From positions 1 through 46,781 of the forward strand of contig JASGMC010000005.1 in assembly GCA_030156625.1 (NCBI GenBank): a stretch of DNA of 46,781 bases. The letters run 5' to 3'. The translations under genes and the position numbers were made by a program. This stretch comes from Methanoculleus sp. (lineage in GTDB: Archaea; Halobacteriota; Methanomicrobia; Methanomicrobiales; Methanoculleaceae). Under the pieces are notes generated by a model that ran no database searches, had not been told where the DNA came from, and worked only from the letters and a program-made list of their open reading frames with translations. Below are positions 1 through 7,361 of this stretch, in pieces. Each line of letters starts with the position of its first letter. The stretch's first letter is position 1.

Positions 1-353
1 AAGTGTTTTTTGAACCTCTGGAGCAGCGCGAGGGGCACCGTCTCCGCTTCCACGTGAACCGTCTCCGGGCATGCACCCATCCCGGCAGCCGGGTCGCGGA
101 AACTCTTCATCGGCCGGATGTCGGGGAATAGCGACTCGTCTTCTGCTCGTTCGAGACTCCGGCGCACCCAGAGCACGGCCTCGCCGCTATGGGGGATGAG
201 GAGGACCCCGTCCTGCATCGTCCCGGTGAAGTAGAACTGGTTTGTCCGCCCGAAGATCGCGGCAAGCTCCCACGAGGGGTTCTCCGCGTCCATACGGAGC
301 CGGAACCGCTCCATACGGTCCCGGAGTTCTGAGGCGGGGGTCTTATGCTCCAT
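1..353 (-). CDS. M24 family (Xaa-Pro aminopeptidase-like) peptidase, N-terminal part
   Basis: The first 118 codons are present; the gene runs off the left edge of the window. The sequence begins MEHKTPASELRDRM and contains YFTGTMQDGVLLI and EAVLWVRRSLERA, the pattern of the creatinase-like N-terminal domain found in Xaa-Pro aminopeptidases and prolidases of family M24. In this family the N-terminal domain helps form the substrate pocket and the metal-binding pita-bread domain lies further downstream, so catalytic residues cannot be checked here. The start was chosen because a TATA-like element lies about 25 bp upstream, which would give a leaderless transcript. It could also be a catalytically dead M24 paralogue. 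Family assignment is fairly secure, substrate unknown. Confidence 0.8.
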   Translation of the reverse strand, partial: MEHKTPASELRDRMERFRLRMDAENPSWELAAIFGRTNQFYFTGTMQDGVLLIPHSGEAVLWVRRSLERAEDESLFPDIRPMKSFRDPAAGMGACPETVHVEAETVPLALLQRFKKH

Positions 354-373
354 ACGGATCATTGGGCGGTGGT

Positions 374-382
374 GGTATTTAG
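374..382 (-). promoter_or_regulatory. TATA-like element for the M24 peptidase gene
   Basis: On the minus strand this reads CTAAATACC and its centre is about 25 bp upstream of the ATG at 353. That spacing is typical of archaeal promoters driving leaderless messages. Inference from sequence and spacing only. Confidence 0.45.
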
Positions 383-556
383 CTCTGGCGGGATGCGGGT
401 TTTGGCAGTTGGGGCCGCCCCGATCCTCTCCCGCTCATGGGGATGGCAACCCTGTAACCCACCTTATAACCCCGGGTTCGGCACGGACGCGTTTTCGCGA
501 CGATCGGGAGCAATTCCGACTGTATGGGTTATAGAGCCGCACGACGCATTACTGTC

Positions 557-1306
557 ATGGAAACCCCTTTCATTTTTACCATGCACGAGGGCCTGCCCCG
601 CCAGGGGCCGGGGAGCAACGAGTGCACGAGAAAGGCTTTCTCGATGCTTACCGACCTTCCCGCCCGGCCGGAGATCCTGGATATCGGGTGCGGGGCCGGG
701 ATGCAGACGGTTGAGGTGGCCCGGACCTGCCCCGGCTGCCGCATCACCGCCGTCGACGTCCACCAGCCGTTCCTCGACGACCTCGCCCGGAGCGCGGCAT
801 CGGCGGGGGTGGGCGAGCGGATCGCCACGGTCCGGGCTTCCATGGCCGACCTGCCGTTCCCCGACACATCGTTCGACGTCCTCTGGGCGGAGGGCTCGAT
901 CTTTATCGTGGGGTTCCGGGAAGGGCTCGTCTCGTGGAGGAGGCTCCTCCGTCCCGGCGGCTACCTCTGCCTCACCGAATCTGTCTGGTTCACCGAACAC
1001 CCCTCGCCGGAGGCGGCGGCGTTCTGGAACGACTGCTACCCGGCGATAACGACGGTCCGGGAGACCTGCGCGATCGCAGAAGCTGCCGGTTACGAGGTCG
1101 TCGCGACCTTTCCGCTCCCGAAGTCCGCGTGGTGGGAGAATTACTATGTGCCGGTCCTCAAGCGGATAGAAGGCCTGCGGCCGAAAGTCGCCGGCAATCC
1201 CGAGGCGGAGGCGCAGATTGAGTTCGCCGAGCGGGAGACCGCCGTCTACCGGGAGCATGCCGACGAGTACGGCTACGAGTTCTTCATCCTCCGGAAGAAG
1301 GAGTGA
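557..1306 (+). CDS. class I SAM-dependent methyltransferase
   Basis: A Rossmann-fold methyltransferase of about 250 residues. The SAM-binding motif I is ILDIGCGAGMQT, followed by the acidic end of strand 2 (ITAVDVHQ) and the motif region DVLWAEGSI with the post-IV segment LLRPGGYLCLTE, the order seen in UbiE/COQ5-like enzymes. The acceptor is not identifiable; such proteins in methanogens are annotated only at family level. The start at 557 (METPFIFTMHEGL) is preferred because the conserved text begins there; an in-frame ATG at 524 lies 11 codons upstream with a GGGAG 13 nt before it. It stands alone between the M24 gene, which is divergent, and the convergent rsgA remnant. A TATA-like TTATAA lies near 464-470. 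Confidence 0.85.
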   Translation: METPFIFTMHEGLPRQGPGSNECTRKAFSMLTDLPARPEILDIGCGAGMQTVEVARTCPGCRITAVDVHQPFLDDLARSAASAGVGERIATVRASMADLPFPDTSFDVLWAEGSIFIVGFREGLVSWRRLLRPGGYLCLTESVWFTEHPSPEAAAFWNDCYPAITTVRETCAIAEAAGYEVVATFPLPKSAWWENYYVPVLKRIEGLRPKVAGNPEAEAQIEFAERETAVYREHADEYGYEFFILRKKE

Positions 1307-1336
1307 TCCGGCCGGGAGGTTTACCTCCAGCGGCCG

Positions 1337-2234
1337 TTACCTCCCCTTTGTCTTCCCGATATCCCTCTGGATCTTCCCGATCGCTTTCCAGCGCTTCTTC
1401 TCGAGCCTTATAAGCCCGATCTCGGCTTTATCCTGTTCAAACGCGAGTTCTCCCATGAGCCTCTGAAAACTCTTCAGCCGTGCTGCAGGGAGAATCCCGT
1501 CCGCGACGGCCGCCCGGACCGCACAGCCCGGCTCCTGCTCGTGCCGGCAGTCCGAGAACCTGCAGCCTTCCGCGAGTTCGAGAATGTCGGGGAACGTATC
1601 GGCGATACCGGCGGAAGCCGTGCCGATACCGACCTCCCGCAGGCCGGGGTTGTCTATCATGAGCGCCCCGCCGGCGAGGACGAAGAGCTGGCGGACGGTC
1701 GTGGTGTGCCGCCCTTTGCCGTCATAGTCCCGGATATCCGAGGTGTCCTGCACCGGACGGCCCATGAGCCGGTTGATCAGGGTGGACTTGCCGACACCCG
1801 ATGAGCCGATGAGGGCGATCGTTCTTCCCGGCGACAGGTATGGTTCGAGCCGGTCGACTCCCTCCCCGCTCACGGCGCTGATTGGAATGACCGGTATGCC
1901 GGGGGAGGCCGAAGCGAGTTCGTCGGCGAGCGTTGCGGGGTCGTCCGCCAGATCGGATTTATTGATGACGATACCCGGACGGGCGCCGGATGCGTGGGCG
2001 ATCGCGAGAAAGCGTTCGATCCGGCGGGCATTGAGGTCACGGCCGGCGGCAGTGACGGACCCGCCGTCGATGAGTATATCCCATATCCCACACCGTCTTC
2101 TGCCGGCAGGCCACGCGGCCGGCAAGGTACGGACCGGTGTACTTCGAGAATGCCGCATCATGCTCCTCCGTCCAGCCCAGGTCTTCAAGCATGTAGGGAT
2201 GCTGTTCTCCGCATCGGGAAGTGGACTGATTCAT
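1337..2234 (-). pseudogene. rsgA: RsgA-like ribosome-assembly GTPase, internal deletion with frameshift
   Basis: RsgA is a circularly permuted GTPase that helps mature the small ribosomal subunit. The GTPase part is well kept and in permuted order: NKSDL (G4), GSSGVGKST (G1 P-loop), DNPGLR (G3), and then the zinc-binding signature CRFSDCRHEQEPGC. The N-terminal portion (MNQSTSRCGEQHPYMLEDLG to about GRVACRQKTVWD) starts at 2234 but is in a different frame and ends at a stop near 2037. Compared with the family, most of the OB-fold (roughly 70 residues, my estimate) that should sit between VWD and VTAAGRDLN is missing. So the gene has lost its RNA-binding domain and its frame near 2050-2110. 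A shortened GTPase starting at a downstream codon cannot be excluded. Confidence 0.8.
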
Positions 2235-2386
2235 TGGAACGACCTTTTCTCTCTAAAATGTGTGTCATTCAAGGTGCCAAGTGCTTTGTGGTCGCGGTTG
2301 CCGACCGCATGCCGTAGATCTCCTTCAGTAAGGAAGAAGACGAGGAAGAGAAGTCCGTGCCGGCGGCATGGCGGTCCGGGCAGATC

Positions 2387-2394
2387 TTTATATG
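2387..2394 (+). promoter_or_regulatory. TATA box for the 2422 gene
   Basis: TTTATATG, centred about 31 bp before the ATG at 2422. It implies transcription starting a few bases upstream of that codon and argues against using the in-frame ATG at 2368, which would lie upstream of the promoter. Confidence 0.55.
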
Positions 2395-2421
2395 GGCTGG
2401 CGTTCCCGTCTCCGGGCGGTG

Positions 2422-2949
2422 ATGCGAATGACCGAGAGAGAAGCACCGGCAGGAACGACTGCCCGGTGGGAGCCCACGGTGCTGAAACCCGGACCTGAAA
2501 CCGGGGCGCTTGCCCGGTTCCACCCGAACGGGACCTGGACGGGCAGGGTGAAAGCGGGCGGCATGGGTCCGGGGTCGCCCGAGATGGAGGCAAGAGGCAG
2601 GGCGGACTGCGAGTGGATCATAAACGGCCTCTGGCGCTCCTGCAGGTTCGAGCAGGACCAGTTCGTCGCAGGAGAGAAGGTGGTTACCTGGAAGGCTCAC
2701 TGGATTGCGGGTTGGGATGCGAGGGCGGAAGAGTATCGGGGCATGGCCGTCGACAGCAACGGCATCTCCATGGTGTTTCGGGGGAGGCTCGAGGGTGATC
2801 GGCTCATCATGGAGTCCATGGGGGATCCGGCGGTCAGCCTGCGTTTCATCTGGGATGCGGCCGATCCGCGTGCGATCACCTGGACGAACGAGATCATGAC
2901 GGAGGACAGGTCCTGGAGGCTCATCGAAGAGTACGTCATCCGGCCGTAG
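2422..2949 (+). CDS. DUF1579-like conserved hypothetical protein
   Basis: A soluble protein of about 175 residues with no signal peptide or membrane segment. The alternating pattern with many Trp and short polar turns (GRADCEWIINGLWRSCRFEQ, TWKAHWIAGWDARAEEYRGM, DGDRLIMES-like turns) suggests a beta-barrel of the lipocalin-like DUF1579 type, whose members are commonly described as hypothetical proteins of around 160 residues. The start at 2422 is set by the TATA box just upstream; a second ATG follows two codons later. It is convergent with the histidine kinase at 3030 and divergent from the rsgA remnant. No reaction can be assigned; the family match is from pattern memory. Confidence 0.65.
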   Translation: MRMTEREAPAGTTARWEPTVLKPGPETGALARFHPNGTWTGRVKAGGMGPGSPEMEARGRADCEWIINGLWRSCRFEQDQFVAGEKVVTWKAHWIAGWDARAEEYRGMAVDSNGISMVFRGRLEGDRLIMESMGDPAVSLRFIWDAADPRAITWTNEIMTEDRSWRLIEEYVIRP

Positions 2950-3029
2950 GAGCCGGTATCCGGCGGAGCGCGAAGACGATGCCGCTTCCCGGGGATCCGC
3001 TCTTGAGGATGGCGGGACCGACCCTGCGC

Positions 3030-4814
3030 TTAGCCTTCCTCGGCGGTCTCCTGCCCCCGGCTATCCGTCGGGTCCGGTCCCGGCTCTCCGCCTCCGACCG
3101 GCCTCCAGGCCCGGGGAGGGATTAGGATCTCAAACCGGGCTCCCCGGCCCGCCGTCCCCGTCTCGCGTATCGCGATTTCGGTTACGGAAAGGATATCCCG
3201 GGAAAAAGCCAGCCCGAAACCGGTGTTCTTCCCGTAATGGTAGTTGAAGATCTTCTCCTTCTCCCCGTCATCGACTCCCGCGCCGTCGTCCTCGAATGCC
3301 ACGACGAGCGTCCCGTCGGTCCGCTCGACGGTCGTGATACTGATCGTGGTGACGTTTCCTCCGTGCCGGAGTGCGTTCTCGAGCAGGTTGTACACGGCTT
3401 TTGGCGAGAGCGGGTCGGCATGGATCTCCACCGGAGCGATTGACGCGGCGATCTCGATCCCCGGATGCGGAATGCTGCTGACGGCACGGACGATCATCGC
3501 CTCAAGCGGCTGCCAGACCGGCTGGTACACGCCGATCATCTGGTATTCGTGGGAGAACTGGAGATGCTTCTTGATCTTCTCCACGGCCTCGACCGATCGG
3601 GATAGATACACATCGCCGTCGGGATGCATCCCGTCCTCAGAGAGGAGGTTCAGGTACCAGGAAAGGGCCGTGATATCGTTGCCGATGTCGTGGCAGGTCA
3701 GCTGGGATAAGAGCGACAGTTTCTGGTTGGCAGTCCGGAGGGCTGTTTCGGCTGCTTTCCGGCCGGTGATGTCCCTGATGATCAGGACGATGCCGGCAGG
3801 CTCTCCATCCGGGTCGCTGACAGGTGCCCCGGCGATGCTGAGAACGCAGTCCTTCTTGCCGTCGGGCACCGCCTCCAGATCCGAAAACCTTCCCTGCTCC
3901 GTGACGGCGGCCCTGATCGAGGCGTACGCCGTATCGGGAATGAACCTCCCGACCGGCTGTCCGGGAAGATCTGCCTCGGCCACGCCGAAGACCTCCGCGG
4001 CCGACGCGTTTGCCGTGATGACCCTGCCGTCCATATCGGTAAGGACAAGGCCGTCGGGCATCGTCCTGAGGATCTCCGGGACCGCCGCCTGGGGGCTCAG
4101 AGTAAACAGCCCGTACCTGTGAACGGCGTAGGCGATAAGGAGGGAGAAGACCACGATCCCGATGAAGACGAGATTGACGGTGTAGATCCCGAAGGCCGGA
4201 AGGACCAATCCGGAGAGAGCGCCGAAAACGACGACGGTTGCGATGCCGATACTGACGAGCCGGTTCTGGCGCCGGACTCTCCCCGGGCGCGCTCTCCGCC
4301 AGGACGAGATGCCGGCGTATACCGCCCAGAGCATCGCAAAGGCGGCATAGGCTCTCCCGGCTACGTAGACCGGATTTGCAGATGCCGGCAGGTAGACGTA
4401 ACCCGTTCCGGGCTGGAACGCTACCGTGTAGATCAGATCGGTGGAGAGCCCGATCAGGGAAAAGCTCAGGGCGGGCAGGTACAGGGAAGCAAGGAGCACG
4501 CCGTGCTTCTTCTGCTGCGCGAGGGGGTGGCCGGTGAAGGCGAGCGTGAAGTGGGCGGTGAGCGCGATGACCAGGGGCCAGAACGAGCTGGCCTTCAGCC
4601 AGAACAGGCAACCATCGTAGCCGGCCGAATACCAGATGAAGAATTCGCCAATGGCCCAGTAGGTTGCCGAGAGCGCTACCGCGAGGAAGAGGCGGTTGAC
4701 CGCCGACGAAGGGTTCCGTGCAAAAACATACGTCCCGAGGCCGTAGGTGATGAGCGCCGAGACGACGCAGAAGCCGACCAGGATCGGAAAGAGAATCGTG
4801 AAGATATCAGACAC
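3030..4814 (-). CDS. membrane-bound PAS histidine kinase (7TM-type input)
   Basis: 594 residues. Residues 1-235 hold about seven hydrophobic segments, as in the 7TM N-terminal domain of archaeal and bacterial kinases. A PAS domain spans roughly 245-350 (DGLVLTDMDGRVITANASA to the RDITGRK exit). The phosphoacceptor helix carries CHDIGND with His375, the archaeal HDIxN form. The HATPase domain follows: N box NLLENALRHGG (476-486), DDGAGVDDGE (509-518) and the G box NTGFGLAFSRDI (530-541). It should sense a membrane or intracellular signal and autophosphorylate; no receiver gene is adjacent, so the partner is unknown. A minus-strand TATA-like TAGATATAAC lies near 4900, giving a leader of some 60 nt. 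The C-terminal 25 residues are a low-complexity acidic tail. Confidence 0.9.
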   Translation of the reverse strand: MSDIFTILFPILVGFCVVSALITYGLGTYVFARNPSSAVNRLFLAVALSATYWAIGEFFIWYSAGYDGCLFWLKASSFWPLVIALTAHFTLAFTGHPLAQQKKHGVLLASLYLPALSFSLIGLSTDLIYTVAFQPGTGYVYLPASANPVYVAGRAYAAFAMLWAVYAGISSWRRARPGRVRRQNRLVSIGIATVVVFGALSGLVLPAFGIYTVNLVFIGIVVFSLLIAYAVHRYGLFTLSPQAAVPEILRTMPDGLVLTDMDGRVITANASAAEVFGVAEADLPGQPVGRFIPDTAYASIRAAVTEQGRFSDLEAVPDGKKDCVLSIAGAPVSDPDGEPAGIVLIIRDITGRKAAETALRTANQKLSLLSQLTCHDIGNDITALSWYLNLLSEDGMHPDGDVYLSRSVEAVEKIKKHLQFSHEYQMIGVYQPVWQPLEAMIVRAVSSIPHPGIEIAASIAPVEIHADPLSPKAVYNLLENALRHGGNVTTISITTVERTDGTLVVAFEDDGAGVDDGEKEKIFNYHYGKNTGFGLAFSRDILSVTEIAIRETGTAGRGARFEILIPPRAWRPVGGGEPGPDPTDSRGQETAEEG

Positions 4815-5086
4815 GGCCGCTCACACTCCTGTACCGTCCGGTTTTGCCCTGGGCCATCCTGTCCCGTTCCTGGTTATCGTGAGAGCTCGTTGCAGAACTG
4901 TTATATCTAGGCTCTGCTCTTCTTCCTGAAAACGCTTTGCTTTCCTGTTCCTGCTGCGGATATCACGATACGGCCGGCGTGCAACGCTCCGGGAGGGTAA
5001 CATGATCCGGCGAGCCGGACGGGACCCGCACCCCGGTGCCTTAATACAGAACTTGTGCATAGATCCCTGCAGGCAGAGGAAGCGGA

Positions 5087-5893
5087 ATGAGCGGCAGGCA
5101 GTATGTCCACGGGTATACAGAGCGGGAAGCGGAGCGGTTGCACGACCAGGCGGAGACCCTGACCGGGCTCCTCCACGGCGACACCCGGTATCCGGCGGAA
5201 TCAAGGGTGCTCGAGGCCGGGTGCGGCACCGGCGCCCAGACGGTCATCCTGGCGCGAAACAGCCCGGAGGCGCGGATCACGTCGGTCGATGTATCCGAAG
5301 CCTCACTGGCCCAGGCAAAACAGCGCGTACAGGCCGAAGGCATCACGAACGTCACGTTCGAGGCCGGGGATATCTTCGACCTCCGGTACGAGCTGGAGAG
5401 TTTCGACCACATCTTCCTCTGTTTCGTCCTCGATCACCTGGCGGAGCCCCGCCGCGCACTCGAACGCCTCCGCCCGCTGCTCAGGGAGGACGGCACGATC
5501 ACGGTGATCGAGGGAGATCACGGCTCGGCGTACTTCCACCCGGACAGCACCCATGCCCGCCGGGCCATCGGGTGCCTCGTCGACCTCCAGCGGGAGATGG
5601 GCGGCAACGCCCTGATCGGGAGGGAACTCGACCCGCTCGTCGCCGGTGCCGGATACCGCGACGTCCGTGTCTCTCCGCGGATGGTCTACGTGGATGCGTC
5701 CCGGCCGGACCTCGCCCGCGGGTTCACGAGACTGACCTTCACCGCCATGGTCGAGGGCGTCGGGGACGACGCGGTGGGCCGGGGGATGATGAGCCGGGAG
5801 GACTGGGAGCAGGGCATACGCGACCTCTACCGCACCTCTCGGCCGGACGGCGTCTTCTGCTACACGTTCTTTAAGGCGACGGGAAGGAAGTAG
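5087..5893 (+). CDS. class I SAM-dependent methyltransferase
   Basis: 268 residues with motif I VLEAGCGTGAQTVILAR, motif II TSVDVSEASL, an acidic motif FEAGDIFDL, and LREDGTITVIEGDHGS after the fourth strand. A C-terminal cap region of about 90 residues (SPRMVYVDASRPDLARGF) probably holds the acceptor site. The first 20 residues (MSGRQYVHGYTEREAERLHD) resemble methanogen methyltransferases that begin YVHGYTxxExxRLxDQA. A purine-rich stretch GAGGAAGCGGA directly before the ATG acts as ribosome binding site, and TTAATACA near 5041 is a possible TATA element. It is not closely similar to the methyltransferase at 557 outside the core. Acceptor unknown. Confidence 0.88.
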   Translation: MSGRQYVHGYTEREAERLHDQAETLTGLLHGDTRYPAESRVLEAGCGTGAQTVILARNSPEARITSVDVSEASLAQAKQRVQAEGITNVTFEAGDIFDLRYELESFDHIFLCFVLDHLAEPRRALERLRPLLREDGTITVIEGDHGSAYFHPDSTHARRAIGCLVDLQREMGGNALIGRELDPLVAGAGYRDVRVSPRMVYVDASRPDLARGFTRLTFTAMVEGVGDDAVGRGMMSREDWEQGIRDLYRTSRPDGVFCYTFFKATGRK

Positions 5894-5995
5894 CCGCCGA
5901 CGAGGAGGCCGGCAGCGAACAGGGAAGAAAGCCACCCCGGCCTTCGTGGCGTGCCCGGACTGCCGTTAACGAGATCCGGGAGCGGCGCCGGGCGC

Positions 5996-7168
5996 CTACT
6001 TCGTCGCCATCGTCTGCAGGATCGACATAATCCCCGGTTTTTTCTTCCGCCCGAACGGCGAACCGAACCCGCCCATCTCGATATCCGCGGATCCGAACAT
6101 CTCCTCGTTCAGCCGGTCGGTGATCTCGTCGAATATCCGCTTGTACGCAATACAGTGGGGATCGACACCCCGGACTTCGCCGTCCGTGGGCGCTATCGCG
6201 TTGTAGGGGCACCCGCCCCGGCAGTACTTGATATGGGGGCACTCGCCGCATTCGCGGTCGACATACTCCTTGAACGCGTGCATGAGTTTCCAGGCGTCTG
6301 ATTGGGCGAGGTCGTCGGCTGTGGGGCGGTCGTAGACGTTCCCCATCACGTACTCAGGCATCCCGACGAAGCGGTAGCAGGGGTATATGCTCCCGTCCGG
6401 CCCGAAGGCAAGGGTGCTTCCCATGCAGTCCACGAACGTGCAGACGGTGCCGTGCCGGGTAAAGATGCACCTGCAGAGGTCGTTGATGTTCATGACCTCG
6501 ATGTTGCCCAGGTTCTCCAGGTACTTATCGAGGAGGTAAACCAGCAGTTCCCCGTAGGCCTCAGGCTCGAGCGCCCACTCTTTCGGATCCTCGCTCCGGA
6601 GAGACGGCAGTGCCGGGTGCAGTTTGAGCGGGAACCCCCTCTGCAGGAAGAAGTTGAAGATCTCCTCCTTATGCTCGACCGACCGGCAGGTGAACGTGCA
6701 GATGAACCTGACCTCAAGTCCGTTTTCTCGTGCTATCTCGTAGCCCCGCATGGTCTTCTGGTAGTAGCCCTTTCCCCTCTGTGCGTCGTTGATCTCCTCG
6801 GGGCCGTCGATGCTGGAGCCGACGGGAATATTGTATTCTGCAAAAACCGTTGCCATCTCCGGGGTGAGCTTCCAGAGGTTGCTCTGCAGGGCGAACGTCG
6901 GTTCGAGATGGGCGAGCCCCTCGGAGAGGATGGGGAGAGCCTGCCGGTAAAAGTCCGCGCCTGCAAGGAGCGGCTCTCCCCCGTGGAAGGTGATGGTGAT
7001 CTGGTTGGACTGGTAGTCCTTGAGCCACTCCGTTATCTCCTGGACGGTCTCGATACTCATCTTCGGAGACCTTTCATCTGAACTCCAGCAGTAGTGGCAT
7101 TTGGACGGGCAACCGAGCGTGGGGATGATCATGACGTGAAAAGGGCTCTTCATCACATTCAGCTTCAC
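5996..7168 (-). CDS. radical SAM / SPASM peptide-modifying enzyme (Mhun_1560-like)
   Basis: 390 residues. The SAM-radical cluster motif is CPSKCHYCW with Cys20, Cys24 and Cys27, followed by the GGEPLLAG SAM-binding element. The C-terminal half contains a SPASM-type auxiliary cluster region: CTFVDCMGS, YPCYRFVGMPEYVMGNV, and CGECPHIKYCRGGCPYNAI. Enzymes with this architecture mature peptides or sulfatases. The sequence matches my memory of the methanogen family TIGR04083, predicted to modify a small Cys-rich peptide encoded nearby. No sulfatase is present, which favours a peptide substrate. On the minus strand an AT-rich TAAATTTTAC element at about 7178-7190 suggests a leaderless start, possibly at the second Met (7153, MKSPFHVM). 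See the small ORF at 7172. Confidence 0.88.
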   Translation of the reverse strand: MKLNVMKSPFHVMIIPTLGCPSKCHYCWSSDERSPKMSIETVQEITEWLKDYQSNQITITFHGGEPLLAGADFYRQALPILSEGLAHLEPTFALQSNLWKLTPEMATVFAEYNIPVGSSIDGPEEINDAQRGKGYYQKTMRGYEIARENGLEVRFICTFTCRSVEHKEEIFNFFLQRGFPLKLHPALPSLRSEDPKEWALEPEAYGELLVYLLDKYLENLGNIEVMNINDLCRCIFTRHGTVCTFVDCMGSTLAFGPDGSIYPCYRFVGMPEYVMGNVYDRPTADDLAQSDAWKLMHAFKEYVDRECGECPHIKYCRGGCPYNAIAPTDGEVRGVDPHCIAYKRIFDEITDRLNEEMFGSADIEMGGFGSPFGRKKKPGIMSILQTMATK

Positions 7169-7171
7169 GTT

Positions 7172-7327
7172 ATGAGATGTAAAATTTATTCATGCGGCAT
7201 CAAATCCTGCGGCCCTGGCGAGTGTGTCTTTTCAGGTAAGCGAGGCCATTTGCAAAGATTGCAAATTTGCATGGAGTGTACCGAATCGCTGCTGAAGCGC
7301 CAACGTGCGGTGTTCTGGTTCAGGTAG
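7172..7327 (+). CDS. possible small Cys-rich peptide (candidate radical SAM substrate)
   Basis: A 51-codon ORF divergent from the radical SAM gene, beginning MRCKIYSCGIKSCGPGEC and continuing to ICMECTESL, with six cysteines in the first 35 residues or so. Small Cys-rich peptides are the expected partners of this radical SAM family, and this is the only Cys-dense short frame touching the gene. Against it: no Shine-Dalgarno sequence and no plus-strand TATA element are evident, and the ORF covers the likely minus-strand promoter of the enzyme. A second frame in the same DNA (7231 onward, CKDCKFAWSVPNRC) is also Cys-rich, so a frameshifted or chance arrangement is possible. Low confidence as a gene. 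Confidence 0.25.
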   Translation: MRCKIYSCGIKSCGPGECVFSGKRGHLQRLQICMECTESLLKRQRAVFWFR

Positions 7328-7361
7328 CAGAATGAACTGCTCCGTCACGTATACCCCCTTT

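Noticed and set aside
4119-4910. Long plus-strand frame opposite the membrane histidine kinase
   Set aside because: It is highly charged antisense text of a clear membrane kinase gene, as usual in high-GC DNA.
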